From Heligmosomoides polygyrus polygyrus (Eukaryota > Nematoda > Chromadorea > Rhabditida > Heligmosomidae): a stretch of DNA of 64,000 bases. A program made the translations under genes and the position numbers. A model generated the notes under the pieces. The model ran no database searches and was not told the origin of the DNA. It saw nothing but the letters and a program-made list of their open reading frames with translations. Location of the stretch: positions 48,099,139-48,163,138 of the forward strand of contig OX377204.1 in the NCBI GenBank assembly GCA_947396885.1, in the 5' to 3' direction. Shown here piece by piece: positions 34,524 to 46,698 of this stretch; positions within the stretch are counted from its first letter, which is position 1; every line of letters begins with the position of its first letter.

Positions 34524-35436
34524 TTAGGGGGGGGCCAAAAGTAATGAGACACCCCACGCCGTGTCCATATATCTCGTGGCTGGAGTCTGGTTTCGTGCTT
34601 GTTGTATTTGTATGTTTGTATGCTACTTACTGAAGCCCATCTGAAAAGTTACCACTTCCGCTCTTTCCAGAAGCATGCCAAAAACCCCAGCCTGTCTCAT
34701 GCCGAAACCCCAGTCTGACGAGTCGACCTGTGTCGCTCAAATCTCCCCCAATTCCCAACCCCGAGCAGCCTGGGCTCAATATTCACGCAAGATGAGAAGT
34801 ACGTCTTCTACCTTAACCCTGCCAAGCAGCGAGTCTGGGTGAGGCCTGGTGAATTGTTACCGACCTTCGTTCGGCGAGATGTTCACGGCGAGAAGCATCT
34901 TTCGAGCTTTTGGGTCTGCGCCCATGGATCGGTTTACCGGAGGCTGTTTCCCAAGAGCACCGCGATGAACTCCAAGGCTATGGTGAACGAAATAGAGGAG
35001 ATGGGCCGGCGACTCGCTCTTATTCATTCGCAGCGCTTCAAGAAGGTTCTCCTCTTCGACAACGCCGCACCCCATCGGGAACAAGTAAGCACGGATAAGC
35101 TTGGCCAGCTGGGCTACGTTCACATGCCTCACCCACCGTATTCGCTGGACATCTCTCCATGCAACTACCACTACTGCTTGAGCCTACAGGACTTCCTAGT
35201 CGGAAGGGACACAAAAACCCAAGCAGTCCTTGACAACCATATCGAGCAGTTGATCAACACCAGGCTCGAGCAGTTCTGGAAGGATGGGATCAAGAAGTTG
35301 GCTGAGCGATGGCAGCAAGGTCCGTGCCCTTAATGGCAAATACACTCCTCAGCATCGTTGAGTTGTAATTGAGTTATAAGGAGATAAAGATTTTTTTTCA
35401 TTTTGTCTCATTACTTTTGCCCCCCCCCCCCCCTAA
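34524..35436 (+). mobile_element. mariner-family element, internally deleted
   Basis: The ends TTAGGGGGGGGCCAAAAGTA (34524) and TACTTTTG-C(14)-TAA (to 35436) are inverted copies continuing as ATGAGACA, flanked by TA duplications (34522-34523 and 35437-35438). At 913 bp it is about 350 bp short of a full mariner. The missing part is the transposase N-terminus. Confidence 0.9.
34770..35333 (+). pseudogene. mariner transposase, N-terminally deleted, catalytic Asp lost
   Basis: The frame runs from LGSIFTQDEKYVFYLNPAKQ to the stop at 35331-35333. It covers the DDE/D catalytic domain: the first Asp in FTQDEKYV, the second in LLFDNAAPH at about 35055, and the third-position block PHPPYSLDISPCNYH. 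In active mariners the third block is normally PSDYH, with the catalytic Asp 34 residues after the second; here that residue is Asn. The N-terminal helix-turn-helix DNA-binding region is absent. The catalytic half is otherwise open, so the decay is recent or slow, but the protein cannot be active. Confidence 0.88.
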
Positions 35437-35439
35437 TAG

Positions 35440-36300
35440 CAGTTGATCTTGCTTTTGATTAGTCGCCCATTTCAAGAAGCGTGATGCTTGCCGGCAGGAC
35501 GTTTAGACTTCCCTAGCGATATCGCATTTTGGCGATCTTGAGGTGCGTCTGCTCTGTACGTGAAGGAATCAGCACATGGCTCCAAATTAAGTCGAGTGTA
35601 ACTGGCGCAATGGACTATACACAGATTAGGAATTTAGCGAGGAGGAAAAAAGCCAAAGGGAGGAAAGTTTCAGAAGTCATTTTCTCACTACGACATTTGA
35701 AGTTCTGTTGGAAGCACCAGCACGTGCTGGAAGCCTTATCATACATATATCTTGCCTGTGAAATCAGTCAATGGGATGGAGCAACTAAGATGTGCTTCTC
35801 GCACTGCTCGGAATCTTGAGAAGGTTCCTGGTGGCGTAACCAAGCAATTAGGGCCACAGATACCTTAACTGACAGCGTGAACCAGTCGCCACATCATCTC
35901 AAGCGTTTACGAACAAGTGGCTGCTCAGACGTTCCACTTAATGTGAGAAGCGCTTGTCGACTGCCTTGATACTGACCAGATGTCAGTGCTCATAGGTTGC
36001 GGGACACATGAATGTCGCCCGCCTTCAAAGCGGCACACGCTAGCGCATCAGCTTGGTGTCGTTCTCGTTTTGTGAAGTGCAACAGCCAGAAGAACATCAG
36101 CGGCCAACACGCTGCTGTGCGTCTGACAACACCTGCAGCCCGCGAGTGGAAGGAATCTCGAGAACCCTCCACCAGGGCTGCCAAGTCAATGTTTCAGCCT
36201 CAGCGCAGACCGCCATATGTTTCTATTCAAAGAGAAGTCGCGTCAATTGAGGAGGTGCAAATGCAGACAATGTACCGAAGAGCTCGAGAAAGGGCCGTAC
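35440..36300. other. Unassigned intergenic DNA
   Basis: No gene or element supported. A short open frame at 36012-36365 runs into the MITE and is not convincing. Confidence 0.4.
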
Positions 36301-36306
36301 ACGTAA

Positions 36307-36440
36307 GGCGCCGTTTATACTTCGTCGCGGCGCGATGCGAGGGCCACGCAATGAGGCCAAATTGATCGATCGCGTCGCACAATCAATATGGCCACTATAC
36401 GTGGCGTCGCGTTGCGCCGCGAGGAAGTATAAACGGGGCC
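36307..36440. mobile_element. 134-bp MITE, PIF/Harbinger-like, copy 1
   Basis: The ends GGCGCCGTTTATACTTCGTC and (reverse complement) GGCCCCGTTTATACTTCCTC form terminal inverted repeats of about 30 bases. The flanks are TAA (36304-36306) and TGA (36441-36443), consistent with a three-base TWA duplication carrying one change. It is the same length as the element at 54676-54809, with a similar centre (GATCGATCG ... CAATCA ... GGCCAC). Confidence 0.75.
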
Positions 36441-36444
36441 TGAT

Positions 36445-37948
36445 ACCACTTCCTATCTGGACCTTTCAACATGATGGTCTTTCAGTTTGAGGTGCTCAAC
36501 CTGGCTTCGACTAAACTTCTGGTTAACTTCATCGAACTCCATGATCCGGGCTAGATCAAAAACCAGACCATTTTTTCCATACAGCAGTCCCTGCTCTAAA
36601 AATGCCACTTGATCTGCTAAAGAAGGCTTTCAACTACGCGTGTCGTAACCGTCCAGAAGCACATGTGCGTTATATTGGGCTGCATGGTATTCCTCCAAAG
36701 GTCTACGCCTAAAACGTAGGATGGCATTTCGAGAAGTGACGCTGTGCTTTGTAACAGCCGTCTGTTGCTGCAGAATTGTTGCTCGTCAGTTTCCGTTTTC
36801 AACCATTTCACTAACAAAGAGAACTGTACTGGCATTGAGGAAAGGTGAGGGAACAACTTGGCTGATATTTCTGGCGCACTCTCCGATGAGATCTGCCCTA
36901 GACGACCCTCATGCCGACAACGTTTACCCGCAAGTTTTCGTATCTCGCCAGCAGAGCTCTGGCGTGTACTGTAAGGTGACCCCACTGCTACAAAATTTGG
37001 CGACCTAGCTAAGAAGCTCTTGTCGATTGTCTTAAACTCTACAACAACTGTTGCGTAGTACATTTACACTCTGCTCCATACAATTATCATGGTTCCAGCT
37101 CCTTATATTGAAGAGTAGTGGGTTTCATTTGAAGAACCGAATGTGTTTTGGAGTGGAGTGCTCACATTTCGAAGTGGCTGAATTTCTGAAGATTGGTGGG
37201 CGAAAATTCAGCCTTGTGGTAGCGTTTAGGGCGCTTCTCCTTGATGAACATTAGATGAGTGGTTCAGCTGCAACTGAAGAGCGCTTTTAGTTTGCCAATC
37301 CTACGGTGCAGCAACGAACTGAAAATAATTCAATCTTCAACCATGTGCGTGACCTACTATTATATGGTGTGCGGTTTTTAAGAAATTATTAGAATATATT
37401 AGAGGCTATCATCAGCATGCTCAGTTGAGTCGCGTGTCGATTGAACCGCGATTTATGCTTCTGTGAAGGCGTTGCACTTCCCGTTATTCCTTCGACGTCT
37501 GTGTTGAGGCTACGATTCACGTTCGACTGTGCGGGACTCTCTCGAAGATTTGTTTCACCTGCTTATCTCAAAGCCGGAACTCAGCAAATGCCCCTGCTTT
37601 TTCTGGCTCAGCTTGAACAAGACTGAACAGATGGCGCGTATCGGAACACGTGCTCTCGGAGCTGCAATCGCTACAGTCCGCGCACACAATACGGGCTGAA
37701 ATGCAGAGTTGCGCAGAGGAACAATGAGTGCTGGGGCTCGATACGCACTATATGGGAAGGTTCTTCGAGGACTGCATATCCCTGTCGTTGTAACGCATTT
37801 CTCCGTTACACGGGAATCCCTCACCTGTTCTCTCCACAGCAACTCCACACTGATGCATTCTCGGCGCTCATTTTGTCGCTTTACTTGAATTTCTGCGTTT
37901 TCTTTCTTCGCTTTCAGCTCGCCAACACCTTCCATTTGCACATCTACG
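36445..37948. other. Unassigned intergenic DNA
   Basis: ORFs of up to 148 codons on the minus strand (36617-37063) lack recognisable features. No repeats with defined ends. Confidence 0.4.
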
Positions 37949-37950
37949 TA

Positions 37951-38874
37951 CAGGGTGCGCATTAATTATGGGCCTTAAAAATTGAAGTTAAAAAAAGACA
38001 AACAGTTCAAAACAGAGAAGAATACTTCACAACTTTTGACAAGGTCCTTATCAATCAAAAATCGCAATCTCCATTCAAAGTGCCCTCCTCTTGCGCGTAT
38101 GCAGCTTCTCAGACGAGTCACGAAGGCTCGCAGGTGGCACGCAGATAGTCCTCATCGAGATCATTCCACGCTTTTGTATGTGCAGCTTTGAGCGGATCCA
38201 AGTTGTTGTATCCTGTAGCTGAAATCTTGCGCTCTAAAACTGACCAGACCGGAAGATCAGGTGGATTCATATCTGGCGAATTTGGTGGCCATTATTCGTG
38301 GGTGACGAGATCTGGAAACTCGCGTTGACGCCACTGCTGGATGACACTCTGTTTGTGTGCTGGTGCCGAATCTTTCTGAAAGCACCATAGCTTGTTTCTG
38401 AAGTGACAAATGGACAATGGCCTCAAAGCTTTCTCCGGCACCGATTTCAAGGGTATTTCTTTATCGGTCTTCACTCCAGCAAGGCGAACGCCAGTGGCCG
38501 TCTTCCTATCTGAGGTTATCGTACCCCAAACCATAACAGATCTCGGAAGTACCGTTTTACCTGACTTTTTCTCTAGAAATAACCTGCTTCTTATCTGCTG
38601 CAAGGAACCGATTGTTTCGTGGATTTACAATAGGTTCCGTTGCGAAAATGTTGTCGTCACCGAAAACGATGCTCCGGTATGTGCCACCTGCGACGCCTTC
38701 ATGACTCGTCTGAGAAGCTGCACACGCGCAAGAGGAAGACACTTTGAGTGAAGATTGTAATTTTTGATTGTTGAGGACCTTATTAAAGATTGCGGTGTCT
38801 TTTTCTGCGTTTCGAATCGTTTGTGTTACTATGGCACTTCGATTACTTGAGACCCATAATTCATGCGCACCCTG
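37951..38874 (-). mobile_element. Tc1-like element, decayed
   Basis: The ends CAGGGTGCGCATTAATTATG and the inverted CATAATTCATGCGCACCCTG are flanked by TA (37949-37950, 38875-38876). The interior encodes a minus-strand Tc1-type transposase remnant. At 924 bp it is shorter than a full element (about 1.3 kb for related families), with the DNA-binding half missing. Confidence 0.88.
38035..38790 (-). pseudogene. Tc1-like transposase pseudogene
   Basis: The minus-strand pieces are in order SIVFGDDNIFATEPIVNPRN (first catalytic Asp block, about 38640-38690), RSVMVWGTITSDRKT (about 38520), LWCFQKDSAPAHKQSVIQQW (second Asp, about 38340-38400), then past a stop at 38291 WPPNSPDMNPPDL (third acidic position). 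The tail ends AYARKRGHFE near 38080. Order and spacing match Tc1-type DDE transposases. At least one frameshift (38557-38603) and stops break it. Confidence 0.82.
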
Positions 38875-38879
38875 TACAC

Positions 38880-40425
38880 GCTTGGCCGCATAGCCTTAGA
38901 GAGGCACCCAACAGCTCGGACGTAGAAAGTAGTTCTCTCTGCACTCGTCGTGTGTAATCTTGACGCTGGAACTGGCTGCCATTATTCTTTACCCCTCAAA
39001 TGATGTTTCATGCTAATATCTCTATCAGTCAGGTGCGACTTGACTATGAAAGTCCGAACTGAGAACTTAGTGCAATTTTGATGCCGATATCGCAGCATAG
39101 GGGATTCGCGCATCCATTAGCAGCTCCCTTTCGCACATATCTTCTGTATGTCTTCTTTGGTTACACTGATTAAAGTTGTTGAATGGTGCGAGAACCGCTT
39201 TAGCTCTCCTCGTTTTTCCCGTATCTTACTTTCTCAACCACTTCCAGCGGTTCTAAATGAGAAAACGGCCGCTTGAGATAGTCAAAACGGAAGACGAGAT
39301 CTGAAAACTTCTGGAAACCAGGATCCTTCCGTGCCTGATTTCATTGCTGTCGTTTGAAGGTCGTCTAAGCTGGGTGGATATTCGCCACATTATTTCGTCT
39401 CTTTTTCTGACCGACCCATTCTTTCCGTTCCTATCAACTCTGAAGTGGATTTAACGCTGAACATAGCTTCGTCGAACTGTGGGAATCTGCTACCATTTCA
39501 GGGGCCTCGGACCTTTGCAACCAACTCCATCCAAATCCACTTCCCCCCACTATTTCAACGGTCTATCTAAAGGAGAGCGCCCAGCACTTGACTGCGATGT
39601 CTTCGGTGCATGAAGTCGAAGGCAAACAATTTCAAGGGCCCGAGTCCTTCGTGGGAAATTTTCTGAGCATCGATCGGACGCTAGATCCGTCTGCAGCGTT
39701 TTGTTACGCAGTCCTAGATTTTGTGCATAAAACTCCAAACACAGCTGAGTTTCTGTCAGTACCTGCTTGTGCGCTCTAGCATCCTTGTCCAAGCCCGCTT
39801 TATGGCTATGTTTATAGGTGGACCTACTCTTGAATTTCTCATCCGTTTTGGTTCTTTTTCTTTTCCTTTTTCAAACTTCGATTCTGCCTTTGCGCTTAGT
39901 TAAAAACGCTTTAGCGCAGTGTTCAGTACTGTTTTCTTAGGAAATAAACGATTGGCGATAATGCGGAGGCTGCCGTTTTTATTTCCTGTGTCGCTTTAAA
40001 GTGCAATTCATTACTAGCACTCTAATGCTTTGGTGCTTTTATAACACAACATGTAGATTCCAGAAAATAGACAGAAGCATCAATGGTAGGCGAACCTCTC
40101 TTTGATGTCCTTGCACGTGACGAAGAGTGATAATCCTTCATTGACTTCGCCGTAGTTACAGTTCACTGTACTCCGCGCCTTTCCTCTTCGTAAACCCTAT
40201 ATGACTTACGACTTGCGTACTGCTGCATTTGCTTTCGTCTCCTTGATGACGAAGCAGGAAGCTCAGCAGACCTTTAATTCTCAGGTGTTTATAGGGGCCT
40301 CAGCTCAATTCTTGCTGCTGTGATATGTGATATTCGTTCAAAATCCATTGGCAACTCTTACATTTCACATCCAACTTTCAGCGACAAATGAAGTGTACAA
40401 TGCATGAACACGGTCTGCTCTCATT
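38880..40425. other. Unassigned intergenic DNA
   Basis: No exon, RNA gene or element boundary that I can support. Confidence 0.45.
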
Positions 40426-40428
40426 GTA

Positions 40429-41312
40429 TTAGGTTGGTGAAAAAGTCGTGCACCAAAAATTTTGAAAAAGTTTCAAGATTTAACAGGAACTTCTATGGAC
40501 TGTTTGGTGCCACGCAGTTGTAGCACAAACATTCTAGAATATTTCGCATAGGTGGCCAATTTCCTTCTGAGGGCAATAAATACTACGATTGGAGTGAAGA
40601 CTGACTCCGTGACTCGGACAAGGCTTCGCGACTGACTATCTCTTCGTTTTCGTAATAAGGACTTTCTCGAGAATGTCGTCACGGGAGATGAATCCTGGGT
40701 CTTCCTCGTTAACCATACTCGGAAGGCCCAGTGGCTTCCTCAAGGAGAACCACAACCTCAAGGCGAACATCGACCAGAGGAAGGTAATGCTGTGCTGTTG
40801 ATGGGATTCTCGAGGAACGCTCCGTCGTGAGCTTCCTGACGACGGCACCGCAGTGACAGCGAACATCTACGCTTCACAGCTGCAGAAGCTGAGCGTGGCC
40901 ATGTCGCGCAGACGGCGGGAGCGAAGGGATGTTACCTTCTTCACGACAATGTTCGCACCCACATTGCAAGGGCGTCTCGCCAGAAGTGGCGGGAGCTTAG
41001 GTGGGAGGTACTGCCCCACCAGCCGTATTTGCCAGATCTTGCGCCATCGGACTACCACTTTTCTCGAGCTCTCAAGCAACACCTAAGAGATAGGTGCTTC
41101 AACGACCGAACCGAACTGGAATCCGTGGTGGAGCACTTATTCGAGTCACAGCTTACTTCATTCTGGAAGAAAGGATTTCATGATCTCCCCGTCAGATAGT
41201 AGAAGGCTATAGATGTAAATGGTAACTACTTTGTAGATTAAAGTCGCTCACAAAAGAAACAATAAAAATTTGAAAAAGTACGCTGTGGCGCAATACTTTC
41301 TCACTGGTCTAA
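40429..41312 (+). mobile_element. mariner-family element, second subfamily, decayed
   Basis: The left end TTAGGTTGGTGAAAAAGTCG and right end (reverse complement TTAGACCAGTGAGAAAGTAT) are diverged inverted repeats of the classical mariner type. The left flank is TA; the right flank reads TG, presumably a mutated TA. Length is 884 bp. The TIRs differ from the G-rich TIRs of the element at 34524, so it is a separate subfamily. Confidence 0.82.
40640..41199 (+). pseudogene. mariner transposase pseudogene with intact D,D34D triad
   Basis: Reading past frameshifts, the catalytic half is clear. TGDESWVFLVNHTRKAQW holds the first Asp (40681 on), LLHDNVRTHIA the second (about 40942), and YLPDLAPSDYHFSRALKQHL the third, with 34 residues between the second and third. 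The C-terminus FWKKGFHDLPVR ends at TAG 41197-41199. A stop (TGA at 40829) and frameshifts between 40800 and 40940 inactivate it, and the N-terminus is largely missing. Confidence 0.83.
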
Positions 41313-41596
41313 TGTATTAACATACAAAGGAGTTGCAAACCGAAACAAACCACTTGCTGTTGAGACGTGATCGGAGCACAGAAAGTTCCTTAAATGGGAA
41401 ACTACACCTTCTGGACGCTTGAGCCTCTTTTTCGAATGTCCACAAAAATCTTCGGGGTTCTCCATTGATCTTCCCTCCTTTTGACAATTCTTAAGGATTA
41501 GTAGACGACGGTAAAACTAGCTATAATAGAATCACTCCTACCTATGCTACCTTTAAGGTTTCAACCAAAATACTGAGTTCTATTACAATTTCACAG

Positions 41597-41710
41597 CCTT
41601 TTTTGGATAGGATGAAGGCAAGGTTCAGCGACAACGAGCCAAATGACGTAGTCGCTAGTCTTCCCTCTCAGGTAGCAACCGCTCTGATGGTGAACGCGCA
41701 ACCTACCACA
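41597..41710 (+). CDS. Putative internal exon, product unknown
   Basis: A 114-base exon (38 codons) lies between the acceptor ACAATTTCACAG and the donor ACA|GTGAGTG. It encodes PFLDRMKARFSDNEPNDVVA followed by SLPSQVATALMVNAQPTT; only this frame is open. The composition is protein-like, but the family is not recognised. Phase 0 on both sides does not match the candidate at 42066, so they are either separate or linked through an exon I missed. Confidence 0.33.
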
Positions 41711-42065
41711 GTGAGTGTCTTGTGCTCAGTGAAATTTGTTAGGAGTTGAATGTGTACGGTCAAAGATCTGAAGCGGCTTGTATCCGCGTATCAGATGGAG
41801 TTTTAGTGAACTCGAGCACGCATTATAACCTAGACACCCGACTCCATTGACAGACTGTGCAGACAATTGCATGGAATAAAATTGGATTTATTTTGTCTGA
41901 CCGACTCAGCTGCTTTATAGAACATCCATACATGCATACGATGCGACCGCTTCTGATGGTGGGAGTAGTTCGGGCAATCGCTTATCCAGCGCTGCATAAC
42001 CTGTCAGAGCAGTGAGCTTCCTACAACATTTTCTGATTTCTTTCGTGTGTAAGTTTGTTCCTCAG

Positions 42066-42261
42066 GACGTTTTCGAGAGTGACCAGTCTCGGAAATGCCA
42101 CGCGCGTTTCCAATGCGCTTAAGCAATGCGGATGCCCGACCACAGAGCTTCCAGCATGGAGTGTTTTGAGCTTTGGAGTGGCTTCGAAGAACAGCTGCGG
42201 CCTTAAGGGAAGCACGGAGACCCATTGTTTCGCAATCCGACTCACACTAGTGCTCCTCAAG
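42066..42261 (+). CDS. Putative internal exon, product unknown (Cys-containing)
   Basis: A 196-base open exon between TTTGTTCCTCAG and the strong donor AAG|GTGAGTGC. It reads RTFSRVTSLGNATRVSNALK, then QCGCPTTELPAWSVLSFGVA, SKNSCGLKGSTETHCFAIRL and TLVLLK. The paired consensus splice sites and an open frame throughout favour coding. The opposite strand is also open (42021-42332 minus) but has no splice signals that fit. Function unknown. Confidence 0.35.
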
Positions 42262-42571
42262 GTGAGTGCACGAATGAACACAGTTCCGGCACGACCCTCT
42301 CCGAAGCTCCCCTGATTCAGGTCAGCCACCATTGTACGAAGTGCTGACTGAATAGGACTGTAAGTGTACGCGTCTCATAACTGTCCACCACTCGCCACAC
42401 CAGCAGGTGTCCTCTCGCACCTCTCACAGCGGTGACTGGTAATCCTTTCCTCGATTTCGTGTGAGACCGCTTGAAGGCAGAGATTCCATTCTTCACAATT
42501 ACACAACTGTCTGTTATATTATACGTTTGGCTTAAACCTGGGTCGGTTGTTGGAGAGGATAAAAGCTATTT

Positions 42572-42740
42572 GAAGGATGTTTAGTTGCGGTCAAAACTTG
42601 CGCCAGGCGGGACTCCTTCTGCTTCGATGTGGATGTTCTGTTCGGCCATACAGTGTAAGGCGCAGCATCGCTGCCCGGAACGATGTGCGGGTTTCAGTCC
42701 CGCCTGGCGCGGGAGTTTGGATCGCAACTAAACATCCTTC
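42572..42740. mobile_element. 169-bp foldback MITE with B-box-like centre
   Basis: The 18-base perfect ends GAAGGATGTTTAGTTGCG / CGCAACTAAACATCCTTC are followed inward by a second perfect pair, GCGCCAGGCGGGACT / AGTCCCGCCTGGCGC. The right half reads AAGGCGCAGCATCGCTG ... GCGGGTTTCAGTCCCGC, loosely tRNA-like. No clear target duplication. Confidence 0.7.
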
Positions 42741-42744
42741 TAAC

Positions 42745-43530
42745 AGCTTAGCTTTCTGTTATGTTTCTGAATGATGGCATGTGCTTTTCTTGCCTTGATG
42801 GTTACCAAGGAAGGAATTTTACTGCTTGAACAAATGTTCTACGTTTCGAGCGGAACGTGTAATCAGTCCTTCGTATTACTTAAGTCACACCCAAGTTCCG
42901 ATCGAAGGCGTTTTCAGTAGACAAAATTAGATTGAATGGCATGGTTGACAATTCTTTCATTGACTTGATGAAGCGCGGCGCCTTTCAATCTCTTCTGTTG
43001 TACGCGCCATGCATTCTACGAGGCATCGTGAAAACTACTTGAGGCCCCTATTTGGGCTATACAAACTTCCAGCCAACAAGACACCGGCTTGCCGTTCCCA
43101 ATCCAGCCTGCTATGACCCGGGAGGGACGAAAGCTTCGCTTGTTGAACCCTACCATCCGGTTACTTCACCATGCACACGAGAGCTATGTAGCAGCGTCTC
43201 GTACGCACGCTATGGTGTGTACGTATGCAGATGAGAAAACTAAGTACATTTAACCATGGAAATGCTCCATCGCTTCGTGCTACTGTCGCATTTCTTACCC
43301 CTCATATGTCAGATGTCCTCCATTTCTCATCACCAATCTGCATATCTTGAACGTTCATTCTGTGAACTGATCGACGAGAGGCAACACATCCATCGCGATG
43401 TAAGATATAAGATTTATGGAACTTCTAGACCCAGGCCACCATCTCAGGTTTTTGGCTGGAGAGACAGTGGTCCTGCTTGGTGACTGAACCGTTGAAAACC
43501 GCTGATGCATCGACGGAGCTCCTTCCAGGT
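42745..43530. other. Unassigned intergenic DNA
   Basis: No supported gene or element up to the foldback copy B target duplication at 43533. Confidence 0.45.
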
Positions 43531-43591
43531 GCAGCTGCAACGGCTGAGGGACGTTCTGCCTGAAAGCGGCGCGGGCAAAGACGCAGGACAG

Positions 43592-44741
43592 GATGGCCGT
43601 TGTTCCTTGACGGATGGCTGGCGTTTGAATCGACCATTGGCGCGAAAATTTCGCGTTGGCGCTGGAGCACGGAAACCGATGCTCTTGTTAGTGCGGTCTG
43701 ATTCTTCGATGGTTATGGGGTAAGCGACGACCATGACACATGTTTTCCTCTATTCGTCGATCCATCAGGGCATCCTGACTATGGATTCCCCTTGCATTGC
43801 TCCCTACTTCTCTTCTCACTCGTCCTAGAGTCCGGACAGCGGAACACTCGACACCTCTACTGCGACCGGTGCTGAGTTAGCTGACGAATGCGTTTCATCA
43901 ACACATTTTTCAAAGGAGGGAGGAATCATTTACAACCATTTTTCATTTGGCAAAGCATGTTTAGAAGGCGTGCGCTAGTTCCAGATAGAGAGAGCTATGG
44001 AAGGCGATTTTTTATGAGATAAAAGGGCGATGATTTGAAAAATCTCGTCCAATAATGGTGTTAAGTGTAACTGGACAGCGAATTAATCAAGGGAACATAA
44101 AAGGAGGACTGTCTTTTGGAGAACCTGGTTTGTCAACAACATCGAATAAATGGAATTTCAACATCTTCCTGACTCGTGTGGGAAATATCGCTTAAAGGCA
44201 ATGCACATGATAGCAACAGGATTTGCCTTTAAAAAATGCGGCCGATGTTCCCTTGCTGCGTTAGGCTGGGTCCGCGGCTAGGGAGGGGACTCCAGGGTGT
44301 GTGCGATCCAAGCTGCTAGTGTGGAAGCTCCTTTCGTCGTTCAGGGGGACTTCGCGGCAGGTTTCTGCTCGAAGAGCGGCGAAGCGCATACGGCTGAAAA
44401 AATGCGCAAAAATGGCCCAAAATTGCGTATGCGTCGAAGCCCTCGAACTCCAAATAGTAAGCTGAAATGCAAGTATGTTACGACGCAGTAGAACCGAACC
44501 CCCGACCTCCCTCACATGAAGCGACGCCACTTCTTCCACTGCAGCACGACCCGCTTGCTCGTTGTGCCATCGCGGGGGCTCAAGACATTGATCGATTGTC
44601 AACGTGGACGCCGACGCGCGATCTCTAAGCTAGGAGGGCGTAGACAGCAAGAGATTACGTGCTCCAGCGCCAACGCGCGCTTGGCTTTCGCGCCAATGGC
44701 CGATTTAAACGCCAGCCAACCGCCAAGGTTCAACTTCCACC
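43592..44741. mobile_element. MULE-like TIR element nested in FB copy B
   Basis: The ends GATGGCCGTTGTTCCTTGAC and (reverse complement of 44741 inward) GGTGGAAGTTGAACCTTGGC begin inverted repeats of about 80 bases, which share GCGTTTGAATCG/CGATTTAAACGC and CGTTGGCGCTGGAGCACG. The 10-base sequence CGCAGGACAG lies at both edges (43582-43591, 44742-44751), and copy A has it once as CGCGGGACAG. A 9-10-base duplication suggests a Mutator-like element. The interior has no transposase but includes the tRNA-like repeat module X. Confidence 0.8.
44245..44660 (-). repeat. tRNA-like repeat module X, copy 1
   Basis: Read on the minus strand: TTAGAGATCGCGCGTCGGCG, a CCCGCGATGGCAC block, an A-box-like TGCTGCAGTGGAAG (44534-44546), then GGTCGGGGGTTCGGTTCTAC with B box GGTTCGGTTCT (44490-44500). 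It ends with TTTCAGCCGTATGCGCTTCG and CCTGGAGTCCCCTCCCTAGC. The same blocks in the same order occur at 54285-54640. It is SINE-like: a pol III-type head with an unrelated tail, but without an A-rich end. Confidence 0.65.
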
Positions 44742-46698
44742 CGCAGGACAGTGCCTGCGGAGCCAATTAGCGTCGACTCGCGTAGTGACACCCGCCGCTC
44801 CGCACTCAGCCAGACAACCCTCGCCGCAGAGGCGATGCTAGCCCAGCGAACCATGGGAGCCTGATGGTCGACCAGATTTGTTGTGATTACAGTCGATAGA
44901 GGGATAGGAGGCTCAGACGACTTGCATTGGCAGTCCAGAAATTGGGACTGATCTGAACCCTACCATCTCCTATGTCAGAATTTCGAGCTCGATTTATGGC
45001 TTCTAGCATTTATGGCTTCTAGCAGATCGAATGAGCAGCAAAGAATCTTGCCTCAATAACCCTTACAACATTTTTTCTGGCGCTGTTTAACTTTCGTTAG
45101 ATATCAGGTTTTATTTATATCAGAATTAACTACGACGCATGTTTTCAGGCTACTGATTTGAACTCTACCATCTTCTGTATTAGAATTTCGATCCCTATCG
45201 AATGAGCCAGAAATTATCCTGCCTAAATAACCCTTAAGGCTACTTTTTAGGTGTTGTTTATCTTCGATAAATATCATTTTTACTTATACCAGGATTAATT
45301 GCAAGGCATGCTTCCATACTACTGATGTAAGCCCCACCATCTCCTATGCTAGGATTTCGAGCTCTATCGGATGATCCAGAAAAGAATCCTTCACCCCTTA
45401 AAGCGATTTTTTTAGGAGCTGTTTATTTTTAGATATCGGTTTTTATTCACATATATCAGAATTGAATGCGAGGCATGCTTCCAGGCTAAAATTGTACGAG
45501 GATTTCAAGACAAAAGATCTTTTAACAGAAGTTTAAAGCATTAGTTTCAGCATGACATCTCTTTAGCATTTCGTAACTGATTTTTCTATGGAACTTCATA
45601 ATGCACACACCATATATATCGAGACTAAGACTGGGTAGGCGCCTCATCAAATCTAACGTTCACCGAGAGTAAATTTCATCACACAATACTGCAAATTGCT
45701 CGTCCAATCATTTATGGCTTCTAGCAGTTTTTTGACCTCGCGTCCCACAAGCAGTGCACCTGCATGCATAGCCAATGTCACCTCCACCAGTTAACGGGTT
45801 AGAGTACACTTATGAAATGCTTTGAGAAAACTAGAGTACTTCGGTGTTCTCAGGAGGTCTACCTGCTATCAAATCCAACTCGTCGGGAAATTTCAAACTG
45901 TGAACATGCTCTACACATTGAAGGATCGTAATGTCGTTTTCAAAAAGGTTGAGCACTTGTGGTGCTCTTAGAAGGTCCCTCGTCTATCTAGTTATATTCT
46001 TCGCGCAATTTCAGCCTGGAAGCATGCCTCACAATTAATTCTGATATAAAAACGGAGATTTAACGAAAATAATCAAAGCCTAAAAAGTCGCCTTAAGGGT
46101 TACTTAGGCAGGATAATTTCTAGCTCATTCCATAGAGATCGAAATTCTAATACAGGATATGGTAGGGTTCACACCAGCAGCCTGGAAGCATGCCTTGTAG
46201 TTAATTCTGATATTAATAAAAAGATATATTTAACGAAAGCTGACTGCGCCTGAAAAAATTGTTGTAAGGGTTATTGAGGCAAGATTCTTTCCTGCCTCAT
46301 TCGATAGAGCTCGAAATTCTGATATAGGAGATGGTAGGGTTCAGCTGAATCCCAATTTTTGGACTGCCACTGCAAGCCGTTTGAGCCTCCTATCCTTTTA
46401 TCGACTGTAATCACACCAAATCTGGTCGACCTACAGGCTCCCGTGGTTGCCTGGGTCAGCATCGCTCCCGTGGTTGCCTGGGTCACCATCACCTCCGCGT
46501 CGAGGGGTGTCTGGCTGACAAGGGAACTGTCTGAACGGTACGCCGGAACGGCAAGAGCGAGTACTATAGGGAAAATGCCCGTCCTCCAAATAGTAATAGA
46601 ACATGTTTTGTTTTTGCCGAATCCTTGAGGCAAACGAGTACGAGGGTGTAGTGGCTAAGGGTCCGCAGAGCGAGCTCTTCACGGCAGCGCAAGATCCA

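Noticed and set aside
35529..35819. 96-codon plus-strand ORF downstream of mariner
   Set aside because: No recognisable domain, no paired splice sites, AT-rich codon use like the surroundings.
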